From Triticum aestivum (lineage: Eukaryota; Streptophyta; Magnoliopsida; Poales; Poaceae): a stretch of DNA of 64,000 nt. This document shows positions 1 to 11,326 of this stretch, piece by piece (the first letter of the stretch is position 1; each line of letters starts with the position of its first letter). The stretch is taken from the NCBI RefSeq assembly GCF_018294505.1, contig NC_057810.1, forward strand, positions 707,931,859-707,995,858. The letters are read 5' to 3'. The notes under the pieces were generated by a model that saw nothing but the letters and a program-made list of their open reading frames with translations, was not told the DNA's origin and made no database searches. The position numbers and the translations under genes are program-made.

Positions 1-735
1 CTCCGGCGATGAGCATCCTATTTGGCTCTTAACTTCTCGACCATCTTCAGAGTGGCCGTATCACTTATTCGGGCTTGCTCCTCGGCTCGGGCAAGCTCCG
101 CCCGAAGGGTCTCCATGGCAGTAGCTCCATCTGCACTAAACAGCATATTATAGATACTAGCATCATGCTCCTCTTAAAGATTAGTTGACAAGCCGAATAT
201 ACGTACCCTGGGCCTCATCAAGCCGCTTGTTAACAAGCCTGATGTCAGCATCGTCCACGTCCAGCTGCTGCTTTAGCTCGGCAAAATCAGTAGATCGATC
301 GGCCGCCGAACCCTCAGCCACCTGCACATAAAGCAGTGCGGTTATTAACAGATATTATGATCCTCTGTCCGCCACGTTGATGGAAACTAGAGTCTCAGGG
401 GCTACTATCTATATAGAGCACACTTAGCATGTGCGGCAACAACAAAATTGCACTTTTGCGTACCTCAAAGCCTCTCAGTAGACTCGTAAAAGCTTCATTC
501 AAACCGCTTTTCGCGGATGAAATCCTTTCAACTACCGTGCCCATTAGAGCATGACGCATCTCGGAGATGGCCGCTCGCTCCAAAAGGCCCATTAGCGTGT
601 CCGGCTATGCGCAGGACAATCCCGGACACCTCCTGAAGCTCTCCTTGGGAGCCGGATATTGCAGACTCCGGGCGGCCGAAATGTCAACTTCTGGCCTTGG
701 TGGATCCGGAGAAATCCTCCGTGACGACACTTCGG
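1..735 (-). pseudogene. antisense gene of element H, 3' exons (coiled-coil part)
   Basis: This is the 3' portion of the intron-containing gene that this family carries on the strand opposite to gag. Short open stretches on the minus strand correspond to the Ala/Glu/Lys-rich, probably coiled-coil exons that are better preserved in copies A (16773-17213) and C (52755-53636). The minus ORF at 395-592 encodes a piece resembling the LLTGFEV exon of copy A (17466-17843). No known enzyme domain is visible. The gene is split here by a copia insertion and further upstream by the CACTA. The product is unknown; the same gene's first exon (see 58040-58709) looks like the grass 'putative gypsy type transposon' domain. 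Confidence 0.55.
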
Positions 736-739
736 GGTC

Positions 740-744
740 ATCCG
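740..744. repeat. target-site duplication of the minus-strand copia (left)
   Basis: ATCCG sits directly before the LTR start at 745. GTCCG follows the other LTR at 9462-9466. Four of five bases match, as expected for a 5-bp copia duplication with one later change. Confidence 0.8.
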
Positions 745-2455
745 TGTTGGGGAACGTTGCAGAAAATAAAAAAATTCCTCGGTTTCACCAAGATCAATCT
801 ATGAGTTTATCTAGCAACGAGAGAGAGGAGTGCATCTACATACCCTTGTAGATCAAGCGGAAGCGTTCAAGGGAACGGGGTTGAGGGAGTCGTACTCGTC
901 GTAATCCAAATCACCGGAGATCCTAGCGCCGAATGGATGCCACCTCCGTGTTCAACACACGTACAGTCAGGGAGACGTCTCCTCCTTCTTGATCCAGCAA
1001 GGGGGAAGGAGAGGTTGATGAAGATCCAGTAGCACAACAGCGTGGTGGTGGATGCAGCAGGGATCCCGGCAGGGCTTCACCAAGCGTCTACGACAGGGAG
1101 AGGTGTAGCAAGGGGGAAGGGAGGCGCCATTTGCATGGGTGCGGCTGCCCTCCCTCCCCCCCTCTTTATATAGGGCCCCTAGGGGGGGCGCCGGCCCTAG
1201 GAGATGGGATCTCCTAGAGGAGCGGCGGCCAAGGGGGTGCCTTGCCCCCCAATGCAAGTGGAGGCGCCCCCACCCTAGGGTTTCCAACCCTAGGCGCAGG
1301 GGGGCCCAAGGGGGGCGCACCAGCCCACCTGGGGCTGTTTATCCTCCCACTTCAGCCCATGGGGCCCTCCGGGATAGGTGACCCCACCCGGTGGACCCCC
1401 GGGACCCTTCCGGTGGTCCCGGTACAATACCGGTGACCCCCGAAACTTTCCCGATGGCCGAAACTCGACTTCCTATATATAATTCTTTCCCTTCGGACCA
1501 TTCCGAAACTCCTCGTGACGTCCGGGATCTCGTCCGGGACTCCAAATAACTCTCGGTTTACTGCATACTCATATCTCTACAACCCTAGTGTCACTGAACC
1601 TTAAGTGTGTAGACCCTACGGGTTCGGGAGACATGCAGACATGACTGAGACGCCTCTCCGGTCAATAACAAACAGCGGGATATGGATACCCATGTTGGCT
1701 CCCACATGCTCCTCGATGTTCTCATCGGATGAACCACAATGTCGAGGATTCAAACAACCCCGTATACAACTCCCTTTGTCAATCGGTACATTACTTGCCC
1801 GAGACTCGATCGTCGGTATCCCAATACCTCGTTTAATCTCGTTACCGGCAAGTCACTTTACTCGTACCGTAATGCATGATTCCGTGACCAGACACTTGGT
1901 CACATTGAGCTCATTATGACGATGCATTACCGAGTGGGCCCAGAGATACCTCTCTGTCATATGGAGTGACAAATCCAAGTCTCGATTCGTGCCAACCCAA
2001 CAGACACTTTCGGAGATACCCGTAGTGCACCATTATAGTTACCCAGTTACGTTGTGATGTTTGGTACACCCAAAGCACTCCTACGGTATCCGGGAGTTGC
2101 ACAATCTCATGGTCTAAGGAAATGATACTTGACATTTGGAGAAGCTCTAGCTAAACGAACTACACGATCTTTGAGCTATGCTTAGGATTGGGTCTTGTCC
2201 ATCACATCATTCTCCTAATGATGTGATCCCGTTATCAATGACATCCAATGTCCATAGTTAGGAAACCATGACTATCTGTTGATCAACGAGCTAGTCAACT
2301 AGAGGCTCACTAGGGACACATTGTGGCCTATGTATTCACACGTGTATTACAATTTCCGGATAATACAATTATAGCATGAATAACAGACAATTATCATGAA
2401 CAAAGAAATATAATAATAACCATTTTATTATTGCCTCTAGGGCATATTTCCAACA
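745..2455 (-). repeat. 3' LTR of the minus-strand copia
   Basis: 1711 bp, starting TGTTGGGG and ending CCAACA on the plus strand. It aligns along its whole length with 7751-9461. The polypurine tract at 2456-2466 identifies it as the 3' LTR of the minus-strand element. Confidence 0.95.
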
Positions 2456-2466
2456 GTCTCCCACTT
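2456..2466 (-). promoter_or_regulatory. polypurine tract of the copia element
   Basis: On the minus strand AAGTGGGAGAC lies directly before the 3' LTR, the usual position and sequence of the plus-strand primer in BARE-like elements. Confidence 0.8.
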
Positions 2467-2488
2467 GCACTAGAGTTCAATAATCTAG

Positions 2489-4279
2489 TTACATTGTGAT
2501 GAATTGAACACCCATGGAATTCTGGTGTTGATCATGTTTTTCCCTAGGGAGAGGTTTAGTCAACGGATCTGCCACATTCAGGTCCGTATGTACTTTACAA
2601 ATATCGATGTCTCCATCTTGAACATTTTCATGAATGGAGTTGAAGTGACGCTTGATGTGCCTGGTCTTCTTGTGAAACCTGGGCTCCTTGGCAAGTGCAA
2701 TAGCTCCAGTGTTGTCACAGAAGAGTTTGATCGGCCCCGACGCATTGGGTATGACTCCTAGGTCGGTGATGAACTCCTTCACCCAGATTGCTTCATGCGC
2801 TGCCTCCGAGGCTGCCATGTACTCCGCTTCACATGTAGATCCCGCCACGATGCTTTGCTTGCAACTGCACCAGCTTACTGCCCCACCATTCAGAATATAC
2901 ACGTATCTGGTTTGTGACTTCGAGTCATCCAGATCTGTGTCGAAGCAAGCGTCGATGTAACCCTTTACGACGAGCTCTTCGTCACCTCCATAGACGAGAA
3001 ACATGTCCTTTGTCCTTTTCAGGTACTTCGGGATATTCTTGACCGCTGTCCAGTGTTCCTTGCTGGGATTACTTTGGTACCTTCCTACCAAACTTACGGC
3101 ATGGTTTACATCAGGTCTAGTACACAGCATGGCATACATAATAGATCCTATGGCTGAGGCATAGGGGATGACACTCATCTCTTCTTTATCTTCTGCCGTG
3201 GTCGGGCATTGAGCCGAGCTCAATCTCAAACCTTGCAATACAGGCAAGAACCCTTTCTTGGACTGATCCATATTGAACTTCTTCAATATCTTATCAAGGT
3301 ATGTGCTTTGTGAAAGACCTATGAGGCGTCTCGATCTATCCCTATAGATCTTGATGCCTAGTATGTAAGCAGCTTCTCCAAGGTCCTTCATTGAAAAACA
3401 CTTATTCAAGTAGGCCTTAATGCTGTCCAAAAGTTCTATATCATTTCCCATCAAAAGTATGTCATCTACATATAATATGAGAAATGCTACAGAGCTCCCA
3501 CTCACTTTCTTGTAAACGCAGGCTTCTCCATAAGTCTACATAAACCCAAACGCTTTGATCATCTCACCAAAGCGAATGTTCCAACTCCGAGATGCTTGCA
3601 CCAGCCCATAAATGGATCGCTGGAGCTTGCATACCTTGTTAGCATTCTTAGGATCGACAAAACCTTCCGGCTGCATCATATACAGTTCTTCCTTAAGATA
3701 ACCATTAAGGAATGCCGTTTTGACCTCCATATGCCATATCTCATTATCATAGTATGCGGCAATTGCAAACATGATTCGGACGGACTTCAGCTTCGCTACG
3801 GGAGAGAACGTCTCATCGTAGTCAACCCCTTGAACTTGCCGATAACCCTTAGCGACAAGTTGAGCTTTATAGATGGTAACATTACCATCTGCGTCTGTCT
3901 TCTTCTTAAAGATCCATTTGTTTTCTATCGCTCGCCGATCATCGGGCAAGTCTGTCAAAGTCCATACTTTGTTTTCATACATGGATTCTCTCTCGGATTG
4001 CATGGCTTCAAGCCATTTTTTGGAATCTGGGCCCGCCATCGCTTCTTCATAGTTCGAAGGTTCACCGTTGTCTAACAACATGATCTCCAGGACAGGGTTG
4101 CCATACCACTCTGGTGAGGAACGTGTCCTTGTGGACCTACGAAGTTCAGTAGCAACTTGATCCGAAGTACCTTGATCATCATCATTAATTTCCTCTCCAG
4201 TCGGTGTAGGCACCACAGGAACATCTTCCTGAGTTGCGCTACTTACCGGTTCAAGAGGTAGTACTTCATCAAGTTCCAC
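2489..4279 (-). pseudogene. copia reverse transcriptase and RNase H part
   Basis: RVT_2 reverse transcriptase: an acidic linker, then WLEAMQSERESM, ENKWIFKKK, VKTAFLNGYL and the catalytic LYVDDILLMGND motif in the second half (ORF 2489-3505). RNase H follows, with VAGSTCEAEYMA and LFCDNTGAIALAK. The C-terminus is VADPLTKPLPREKHDQH, as in BARE-like elements. TAG at 3536-3538 interrupts the RT just before the YVDD half; both halves are in the same frame. Confidence 0.92.
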
Positions 4280-4632
4280 TTTCCTCCCACTTACTTCTCT
4301 CGAGAGAAACTCTTTCTCCAGAAAGGACCCATTCTTGGCAACAAAGATCTTGCCTTCGGATCTAAGGTAGAAGGTATACCCAATGGTTTCCTTAGGGTAT
4401 CCTATGAAGACGCATTTTTCTGACTTGGGTTCGAGCTTTTCAGCTTGAAGTTTCTTGACATAAGCATCGCATCCCCAAACTTTCAGAACGACAGCTTAGG
4501 TTTCTTCCCAAACCATAATTCATACGGTGTCATCTCAACGGATTTAGATGGTGCCCTATTTAAAGTGAATGTAGCTGTCTCTAGAGCGTATCCCCAAAAA
4601 GATAGCGGTAAATCGGTAAGAGACATCATAGA

Positions 4633-5601
4633 TCACACCATATCCAATAAAGTGCCATTACGACATTCGGGCACACTGTTACGCTGAGGTGTTCCAGGCG
4701 GCATGAGTTGTGAAACGATTCCACATTTCCTTAAGTGCGTACCAAATTCGTGACTTAAATATTCTCCTCCACAATCTGATCGTAAGAACTTTATTTTTTG
4801 GTCACATTGATTCTCTACCTCATTCTGAAACTCCTTGAACTTTTCAAAGGTCTCAGACTTGAGTTTCATCAAGTAGACATACCCCTATCTACTCAAGTCA
4901 TCAGTGAGCGTGAGAACATGACGATATCCTTCGCGAGCCTCAATGCTCATTGGACCGCACACATCAGTATGTATGATTTCCAATAAGTTGGCTACTCGCT
5001 CCATTGTTCCGGAGAACGGAGTTTTGGTCATTTTGCCCATGAGGCATGGTTCGCATGTGTCAAATGATTCATAATCGAGAGACTCTAAAAGTCCATCAGC
5101 ATGGAGCGTCTTCATGCGCTTAACACCAATGTGACCAAGGCAGCAGTGCCACAAGTATGTGGGACTATCGTTATCAACTTTACATCTTTTGGTATTCACA
5201 CTATGAATATATGTAACATCACATTCGAGATTCATTAAGAATAAACCATTGACCTTCGGGGCATGACCATAAAACATATCTCTCATATAAATAGAACAAC
5301 CATTATTCTCGGATTTAAATGAGTAGCCATCTCGTATTAAACGAGATCTAGATACAATGTTCATGCTCAAAGCTGGCACTAAATAACAATTATTGAGGTT
5401 TAAAACTAATCCTGTAGGTAAATGTAGAGGTAGCGTGCCGATGGCGATCACATCGACTCTGGAACCATTCCCGATGCGCATCATCACCTCGTCCTTCGCC
5501 AGTCTCCTCTTATTCCGCAGCTCCTGCTTTGAGTTACAAATATGAGCAATGGCACCGGTATCAAATACCCAGGAGCTACTACGAGCACTGGTAAGGTACA
5601 C
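4633..5601 (-). pseudogene. copia protease/integrase part
   Basis: Begins after the zinc knuckle with WVFDTGAIAHICN. This is the retropepsin region, with Asp-Thr-Gly at the active-site position. It is followed by the GAG-pre-integrase HHCC zinc finger (LWHCCLGH ... CEPCLMGK) and the integrase core, with the first Asp in HTDVCGP and the second in LRSDCGGEY. A stop at 4885 splits the core, and TGA at 4633 ends the open stretch. Sequence from 4632 to about 4280 continues the integrase C-terminus, including a frameshift near 4486. Confidence 0.88.
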
Positions 5602-5679
5602 ATCAATTAGATGTATATCACATATACCTTTAGTGTTGCCGGCCTTCTTGTCCGCTAAGTATTTGGGTCAGTTCCGCTT

Positions 5680-6456
5680 CTAGTGACCCTTCCCCTTGCA
5701 ATAAAAGCACTCAGTCTCAGGCTTGGGTCCATTCTTTGACTTCTTCCCGGCAGCTGGCTTACCGGGCGCGGCAACTTCCTTGTTGTTCTTCTTACCCTTG
5801 CCTTTCTTGAACTTAGTGGTTTTATTCACCATCAACAATTGATGTTCCTTTTTGATCTCTACCTCTGCTGATTTCAGCATTGAATATACTTCAGGAATGG
5901 TCTTTTCCATCCCCTGCATATTGAAGTTCATCACAAAGCTCTTGTAGCTTGGTGGAAGCGACTGAAGTATTCTGCCAATAACCGCGTCATCCGGGAGATT
6001 AACTCCCAGCTGAGTCAAGCGGTTGTGCAACCCAGACATTTTGAGTATGTGCTCACTGACAGAACTATTTTCCTCCATCTTACAGCTGAAGAACTTGTCG
6101 GAAACTTCATATCTCTCGACCCGGGCATGAGCTTGGAAAACCATTTTCAGCTCTTCGAACATCTCATATGCTCCGTGTTGCTCAAAACACTTTTGGAGCC
6201 CCGGTTCTAAGCTGTAAAGCATGCCGCACTGAACGAGTGAGTAATCATCAGCACGAGACTGCCAAGCGTTCATGATGTCTTGGTTCTCTGGGATGGGAGC
6301 TTCACCTAGCGGTGCTTCTAAGACATAATCTTTCTTTGCAGCTATGAGGATGATCCTCAGGTTCCGGACCCAGTCCGTATAGTTGCTGCCATCATCTTTC
6401 AGCTTGGTTTTCTCTAGGAACGCGTTTAAGTTGAGGTGGACATGAGCGTTGGCCAT
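5680..6456 (-). pseudogene. copia gag (capsid/nucleocapsid) part
   Basis: Encodes the copia gag polypeptide: an N-terminal DDGSNYTDWVRNLR segment typical of BARE gag, a helical middle part (HILKMSGLHNRLTQLG), a Lys-rich linker and the start of a CCHC zinc knuckle (CFYCKGKGH). The knuckle is interrupted by TAG at 5680 where Trp is expected, and the last Cys is TGA (5668). The homologous but more decayed gag of the second copia starts near 63655. Confidence 0.9.
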
Positions 6457-6480
6457 TTGATCTACAAGACATATTTGCAA

Positions 6481-7737
6481 AGGTTTTTAGACTAAGTTCA
6501 TGATAATTAAGTTCATCTAATCAAATTATTTAATGAACTCCCACTCAGATTAGACATCCCTCTGGTCATCTAAGTGATACATGATCTGAGTCGACTAGGC
6601 CGTGTCCGATCATCACGTGAGACGGACTAGTCATCATCGGTGAACATCTCCATGTTGATTGTATCTTCCATACGACTCATGTTCGACCTTTCGGTCTCTT
6701 GTGTTCCGAGGCCATGTTTGTACATGCTACACTCGTCAAGTTAACATAAGTGTTTTGCATGTGTAAATCTGTCTTACACCCGTTGTATGTGAACGTTAGA
6801 ATCTATTACACCCGATCATCACGTGGTGCTTCGAAACAACGAACTTTCGCAACGGTGCACAGTTAGGGTGAACACTTTCTTGAAATTATTATGAGGGATC
6901 ATCTTATTTAATACCGTCGTTCTAAGTAAACAAGATGCATAAACATAATAAACATCACATGCAATTAAACAGTGACATGATATGGCCAATATCATATAGC
7001 TCCTTTGATCTCCATCTTCGGGGCTCCATGATCATCTTCGTCACTGGCATGACACCATGATCTCCATCATCATGATCTCCATCATCGTGTCTCCATGAAG
7101 TTGCTCGCCAACTATTACTTCTACTACTATGGCTAACGGTTTAGCAATAAAGTGAAGTAATTACATGGCGTTAAATCATTGACACGCAGGTCATACAATA
7201 ATTAAGACAACTCCTATGGCTCCTGCCGGTTGTCATACTCATCGACATGCAAGTCGTGATTCCTATTACAAGAACATGATCTCATACATCACAATATATC
7301 ATTCATCATTCATCACAACTTTTGGCCATATCACATCACGAATCATATGCTGCAAAAACAAGTTAGACGTCCTCTAATTGTTGTTGCATGTTTTACGTGG
7401 CTGCAATAGGGTTCTAGCAAGAACATTTTCTTACCTACGTAAAAGCCACAGCATGATTTGTCAACTTCTATTTACCCTTCATAAGGACCCTTTTCATCGA
7501 ATCCGCTCCAACTAAAGTGGGAGAGACAGACACCCGCTAGCCACCTTATGCAACTAGTGCATGTCAGTCGGTGGAACCTGTCTCACATAAGCGTAGGTGT
7601 AAGGTCGGTCCGGGCCGCTTCATCCCACAATACCGCTGAAGCAAAATAAGACTAGTAGTGGCAAGAAAGTTGACAACATCTATGCCCACAACAAAATTGT
7701 GTTCTACTCATGCAAAGAGACCTACGCATAGACCTAG
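6481..7737 (-). other. copia untranslated leader
   Basis: About 1.25 kb between primer-binding site and gag without a supported gene. It aligns in reverse complement with the leader of the second copia (62382-63654). It includes short ATCATG/GATGAT-rich runs near 7020-7100. Confidence 0.75.
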
Positions 7738-7749
7738 CTCATGATGCCA
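7738..7749 (-). promoter_or_regulatory. primer-binding site (variant)
   Basis: Minus-strand TGGCATCATGAG lies one base inside the 5' LTR. BARE-type elements use TGGTATCAGAGC, complementary to initiator tRNA-Met. This copy differs at several bases, while the second copia (62370) is closer to the usual form. Confidence 0.6.
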
Positions 7750-7750
7750 C

Positions 7751-9461
7751 TGTTGGGGAACGTTGCAGAAAATAAAATATTTCCTACGGTTTCACCAAGA
7801 TCAATCTATGAGTTCATCTAGCAACTAGATAGGGGAGTGCATCTACATACCCTTGTAGATTGAGCGGAAGCGTTCAAGGGAACGGGGTTGAGGGAGTCGT
7901 ACTCGTCGTGATCCAAATCACCGGAGATCCTAGCGCCGAATGGAAGGCACCTCCACGTTCAACACACGTATGGTCAGGGAGATGTCTCCTCCTTCTTGAT
8001 CTAGCAAGGGGTAAGGAGAGGTTGATGAAGATCCAGCACCACGACGACGTGATGGTGGATGCAGCAGGGATCCCGGCAGGGCTTCGCCAAGCGTCTGCGA
8101 GAGGGAGAGGTGTAGCAAGAGGGAAGGGAGGCGCCAAGTGCATGGGTGCGGCTGCCCTCCCTCCCCTCCTCTTTATATAGGGCCCATAGGGGGGGCGCCG
8201 ACCCTAGGAGATGGGATCTCCTAGGGGGGTGGCGGCCAAGGGGGTGCCTTGCCCCCCAAGGCAAGTGGAGGCACCCCCCACCCTAGGGTTTCCAACCCTA
8301 GGTGCAGGGGGGCCCAAGGGGGGTGCACCAGCCCCCTGGGGCTGGTTACCCTCCCACTTCAGCCCATGGGGCCCTCCAGGAAAGGTGGCCCCACCAGATG
8401 GACCCCTGGGACCCTTCCGGTGGTCCCGGTACAATATCGGTGACCCCCAAAACTTTCCCGATGGCCGAAACTCGACTTCCTATATATAATTATTTACCTT
8501 CGGATAATTCCAGAACTCCTCGTGACGTCCGGGATCTCATCCGGGACTCCTAACAACTTTCGGCTTACTGCATACTCATATCTCTACAACCCTAGCGTCA
8601 CCGAACCTTAAGTGTGTAGACCCTATGGGTTCGGGAGACATGTAAACATGACCGAGACGCCTCTCCGGTCAATAACCAACAGCGGGATATGGATACCCAT
8701 GTTGGCTCCCACATGCTCCTCGATGATCTCATCGGATGAACCATGATGTCGAGGATTCAAACAACCCCGTATACAATTCCCTTTGTCAATCGGTACGTTA
8801 CTTGCCCGGGACTCGATCGTCGGTATCCCAATACCTCGTTTAATCTCGTTACCGGCAAGTCACTTTACTCGTACCGTAATGCATGATCCCGTGACCAGAC
8901 ACTTGGTCACATTGATCTCATTATGATGATGCATTACCGAGTGGGCCCAGAGATACCTCTTCGTCATACGGAGTGACAAATCCCAGTCTCGATTTGTGCC
9001 AACCCAACAGACACTTTCGAAGATACCCGTAGTGCACCTTCATAGTCACCCAGTTACGTTGTGACGTTTGGTACACCAAAGCACTCCTACGGTATCCGGG
9101 AGTTGCACAATCTCATGGTCTAAGGAAATGATACTTGACATTTGGAGAAGCTCTAGCTAAACGAACTACACGATCTTTGAGCTATGCTTAGGATTGGGTC
9201 TTGTCCATCACATCATTCTCCTAATGATGTGATCCCGGTATCAATGACATCCAATGTCCATAGTCAGGAAACCATGACTATCTGTTGATCAACGACCTAG
9301 TCAACTAGAGGCTCACTTGGGACATGTTGTGGTCTATGTATTCACATGTGTATTGCGATTTTCGGATAATACAATTATAGCATGAATAACAGACAATTAT
9401 CATGAACAAAGAAATATAATAATAACCATTTTATTATTGCCTCTAGGGCATATTTCCAATA
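7751..9461 (-). repeat. 5' LTR of the minus-strand copia
   Basis: 1711 bp, same length as its partner at 745-2455 and with scattered differences along its length, which points to an insertion that is not very recent. It ends TA instead of CA at 9460-9461. Confidence 0.95.
8171..8179 (-). promoter_or_regulatory. TATA box in copia 5' LTR
   Basis: Minus-strand TATATAAAG lies in a GC-rich context within the LTR. The matching position in the other LTR is near 1163-1171, and the second copia has TATATATA at 61933. Confidence 0.65.
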
Positions 9462-9466
9462 GTCCG

Positions 9467-10246
9467 CCCCATGTGGCGGGGAGTCAGAGGGAGGCGACTT
9501 GCTCTCCATCATCTTCGGAGGAAGATCCCCCGAGGACGAATTCTGTGGAGAAGGGCTATGAGCCGGACTGCAACAAATATGTTTCGGTCATTATTCTCAG
9601 AGACAAAACAGGATATGTTTATCAAAATACTCTTTCACTTACGGTTCGGTGAAGGACCGGTCCCCTTGTGAGGTCTTCTTCCCTTGTTTAGAAGCCTCCA
9701 TTTCCAAATCTTCGGAGGCAGCCCTTTTCTTACCTTGAGGAGAAGGGATTTTAGATTCCCCTCCCCGATTATCCTCCCTCGCGGAGGCACCTTCTCCTCC
9801 GATCCGGATGTGTAAAAAATGAGGCCCATCTGTGGCTTCTCTATCCCTCCCCTCATCTTCGCTTGGTGGCACCTGATACGGCGCGCGGTCAAGCATCCTG
9901 GTCAACAAAGGATTCGGCGAGTCTTCGAGAAGAGGGGCCGGACACGTAATCCTCTCCGCCTTCTTCAGCCAGTCCTGGCAGAGAACATTTTTTAGGATGA
10001 TGATATAATAAATATAAAGGATGGTGTGTTCGGCAGCAGAAGTATTTACCGGGGTATCCGGGCGGTTACAATTGAGACCCACATCATCGGTGGTGTAAGG
10101 ACACTTTATTCATGATCCGAAGAATAACTCGTACATCTCTTTGAGCGTCATGCCAAAGAATTGTCGAATAGTTTGCGGTCCTTCCGGGTTGAACTCCCAA
10201 ATATGGAGAGGACGACATTGGCAGGGCAGGACTCGACGAACCAACA
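9467..10246 (+). mobile_element. gypsy-type element H, middle fragment
   Basis: H resumes after the copia target duplication (9462-9466) and ends where the CACTA starts. It corresponds to about 17900-18760 of copy A. Bases 10244-10246 (ACA) are the CACTA target duplication. Confidence 0.88.
9639..10246 (-). pseudogene. antisense gene of element H, middle exons
   Basis: Minus-strand exons of the family's antisense gene. The open stretch at 9639-10082 encodes an acidic/basic, probably disordered segment (SEDEGRDREATDG; KKRAASEDLEMEASKQGKK). It matches the acidic exon of copy A (18063-18422) by position and by the shared CQDWLKKAERI/QDWQKK boundary. Sequence at 10140-10246 matches the LWEFDPAQH exon of copy A (18507-18818). 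The exon is cut by the CACTA and continues at 58040. Confidence 0.6.
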
Positions 10247-10275
10247 CACTACAAAAAATAAGACATATCCGTGAC
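10247..10275 (+). repeat. CACTA left terminal inverted repeat
   Basis: Starts CACTACAAAAAATAAG and contains ATCCGTGACA. Imperfect inverted match to 58008-58036. Confidence 0.85.
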
Positions 10276-10313
10276 ATTTTGGGCCGAACGAAAAAAAATT
10301 ATGTCATATATAT

Positions 10314-10340
10314 GACACTTCTATGATGATAATTGTGACA
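10314..10340 (+). repeat. CACTA subterminal motif (left copy)
   Basis: GACACTTCTATGATGATAAT occurs here and, with one difference, at about 57868-57893 near the right end in the same orientation. Confidence 0.6.
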
Positions 10341-10609
10341 AAACCCGGTATCATCATAGATGTGGTGGGCTCCTACTTCTATGACAAAAAATCATGACAG
10401 AAAATGGGCTTTTCATCCTGGGCGGGCCGGAGACGCAGCTGCATGACATTATTTGGGCCGTCTATGACGGGAAAAACCATGGTAGAAGCAAGGGCGAGGA
10501 AAATTTCGGGGAGTTCCCGGTTACGGTGGGAGGTCGGGGGCCGAGCGATGCGCGTCTCTCTCGTACACGTACGCGCGTGTGTGCCATGCGTTGGCTCGAA
10601 CTGAACCCA

Positions 10610-10715
10610 AGCGAGGTGTTGGGCTCTAACTGAACCCGAGCGATTGCACTGCAGGCTACGCATTACTGAACCCGAGCGATCGATCGATGGCTATTAACTG
10701 AACTCGATCGAGCGA
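10610..10715 (+). repeat. subterminal repeats around ACTGAACCCGAGCGAT
   Basis: Three to four imperfect copies of ACTGAACCCGAGCGAT within about 100 bp, inside the CACTA 5' subterminal zone. Confidence 0.6.
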
Positions 10716-10829
10716 TTCCTTCGCTACTGCTGCTAACAGAAGCCGTTCGATTGGATGAACAGTGAGCGTTGCGGGGGGGTTTGGATGAACAGTGAGCGGT
10801 GGCGTGGCCTCTAGATGAACAGGGCCCCG

Positions 10830-11095
10830 TGTTGTGGAGGGCTGGATGAACAGTAGACGTTGGAGGGGTGCCCGGGGAGGGGTGGATGAACAGGACCCCG
10901 TGGTGTGGAGGGCTAGATGGACAGTAGATGGTGGAGGGGTGCCCGTGGAGGGGTGGTTGAACAGGACCCATGGTGTGGAGGGCTGGATGAACAGTAGACG
11001 GTGGAGGGGTGCCTGTGGAGGGGTGGATTAACAGTAGCCGGTGGAGTAGCATGCAGTGGAGGCTGGATGAACAGTAGCCTGTGGAGGCTGGAGGA
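10830..11095 (+). repeat. tandem array, period about 72 bp, with TGGATGAACAG
   Basis: Three to four imperfect copies of a GC-rich unit, each holding one or two TGGATGAACAG motifs. The open frames across it on both strands are by-products of the repeat. Confidence 0.8.
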
Positions 11096-11124
11096 GGTCG
11101 ACGGTGGAGATGAACAGTATCTCG

Positions 11125-11326
11125 TGGAGTCCCGTTTTGCGGTACGCCACACCCCTCCCGATGAACAGGACCCCCGTTTCGACCGTCGCGCTCCAACACA
11201 AGTCCGTTTCATCCGCTTTGCGGTACGCCACACCCCTCCCGATCAATAGGACCCTCGTTTCGATTGTAGGAGGTCCGTTTCGTCCGTTTTGCGGTACACC
11301 ACACGCCTCCCGATCAATAGGACCCC
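11125..11326 (+). repeat. tandem array, period about 75 bp (left part)
   Basis: Units contain TTTTGCGGTACGCCACACC, then CTCCCGAT and a GA/CAACAGGA or CAATAGGA motif. The array is interrupted by element A and continues at 20442-20560 with the same unit. Confidence 0.8.

Larger units (their letters stand above)
1..744 (+). mobile_element. gypsy-type element H, left fragment
   Basis: Interior of a non-autonomous gypsy-type retrotransposon entering the window from the left. It matches the antisense-gene region of copies A (about 17000-17900) and C (about 53560-53990) within this window. Strand is given by the gag/LTR sense of the family. It is cut at 744 by the copia element starting at 745 and resumes at 9467. 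The 5' LTR and gag lie outside the window. Confidence 0.85.
2489..6456 (-). pseudogene. copia gag-pol polyprotein, broken
   Basis: One degenerate copia polyprotein of about 1300 codons. From N to C: gag with a CCHC knuckle, GAG-pre-integrase/integrase, RVT_2 reverse transcriptase and RNase H. The chosen start is the Met at 6456 (MANAHVHLN); an in-frame ATG at 6480 is also possible. Lesions, all read on the minus strand: TAG at 5680-5682 and TGA at 5668-5670 hit a Trp and a Cys of the zinc knuckle, TAG at 4885-4887 replaces a Tyr in the integrase, TGA at 4633-4635 follows LLDMV, a one-base deletion lies near 4486, and TAG at 3536-3538 lies inside the RT. Otherwise the frame is continuous, so decay is mild. 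Confidence 0.92.
745..9461 (-). mobile_element. Angela/BARE/WIS-like copia LTR retrotransposon, full length
   Basis: Complete 8717-bp Ty1/copia-type element in reverse orientation: two 1711-bp LTRs (745-2455, 7751-9461), a polypurine tract, a gag-pol region with copia domain order (gag, integrase, RT, RNase H) and a primer-binding-site position next to 7750. On the minus strand the LTR starts TGTTGGAAATATGCCC, the hallmark of the Triticeae BARE/WIS/Angela group. The last dinucleotide at 9460-9461 is TA instead of CA. The element is inserted in gypsy-type element H. The coding region is broken (four stops, one frameshift at least), so it cannot move on its own. Confidence 0.95.

Noticed and set aside
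967..1381. Overlapping open frames on both strands of the copia LTRs (also 7860-8550 and 61430-62205)
   Set aside because: They lie in GC-rich LTR sequence, recur in all LTR copies in changing frames and have no domain. Composition artefacts.
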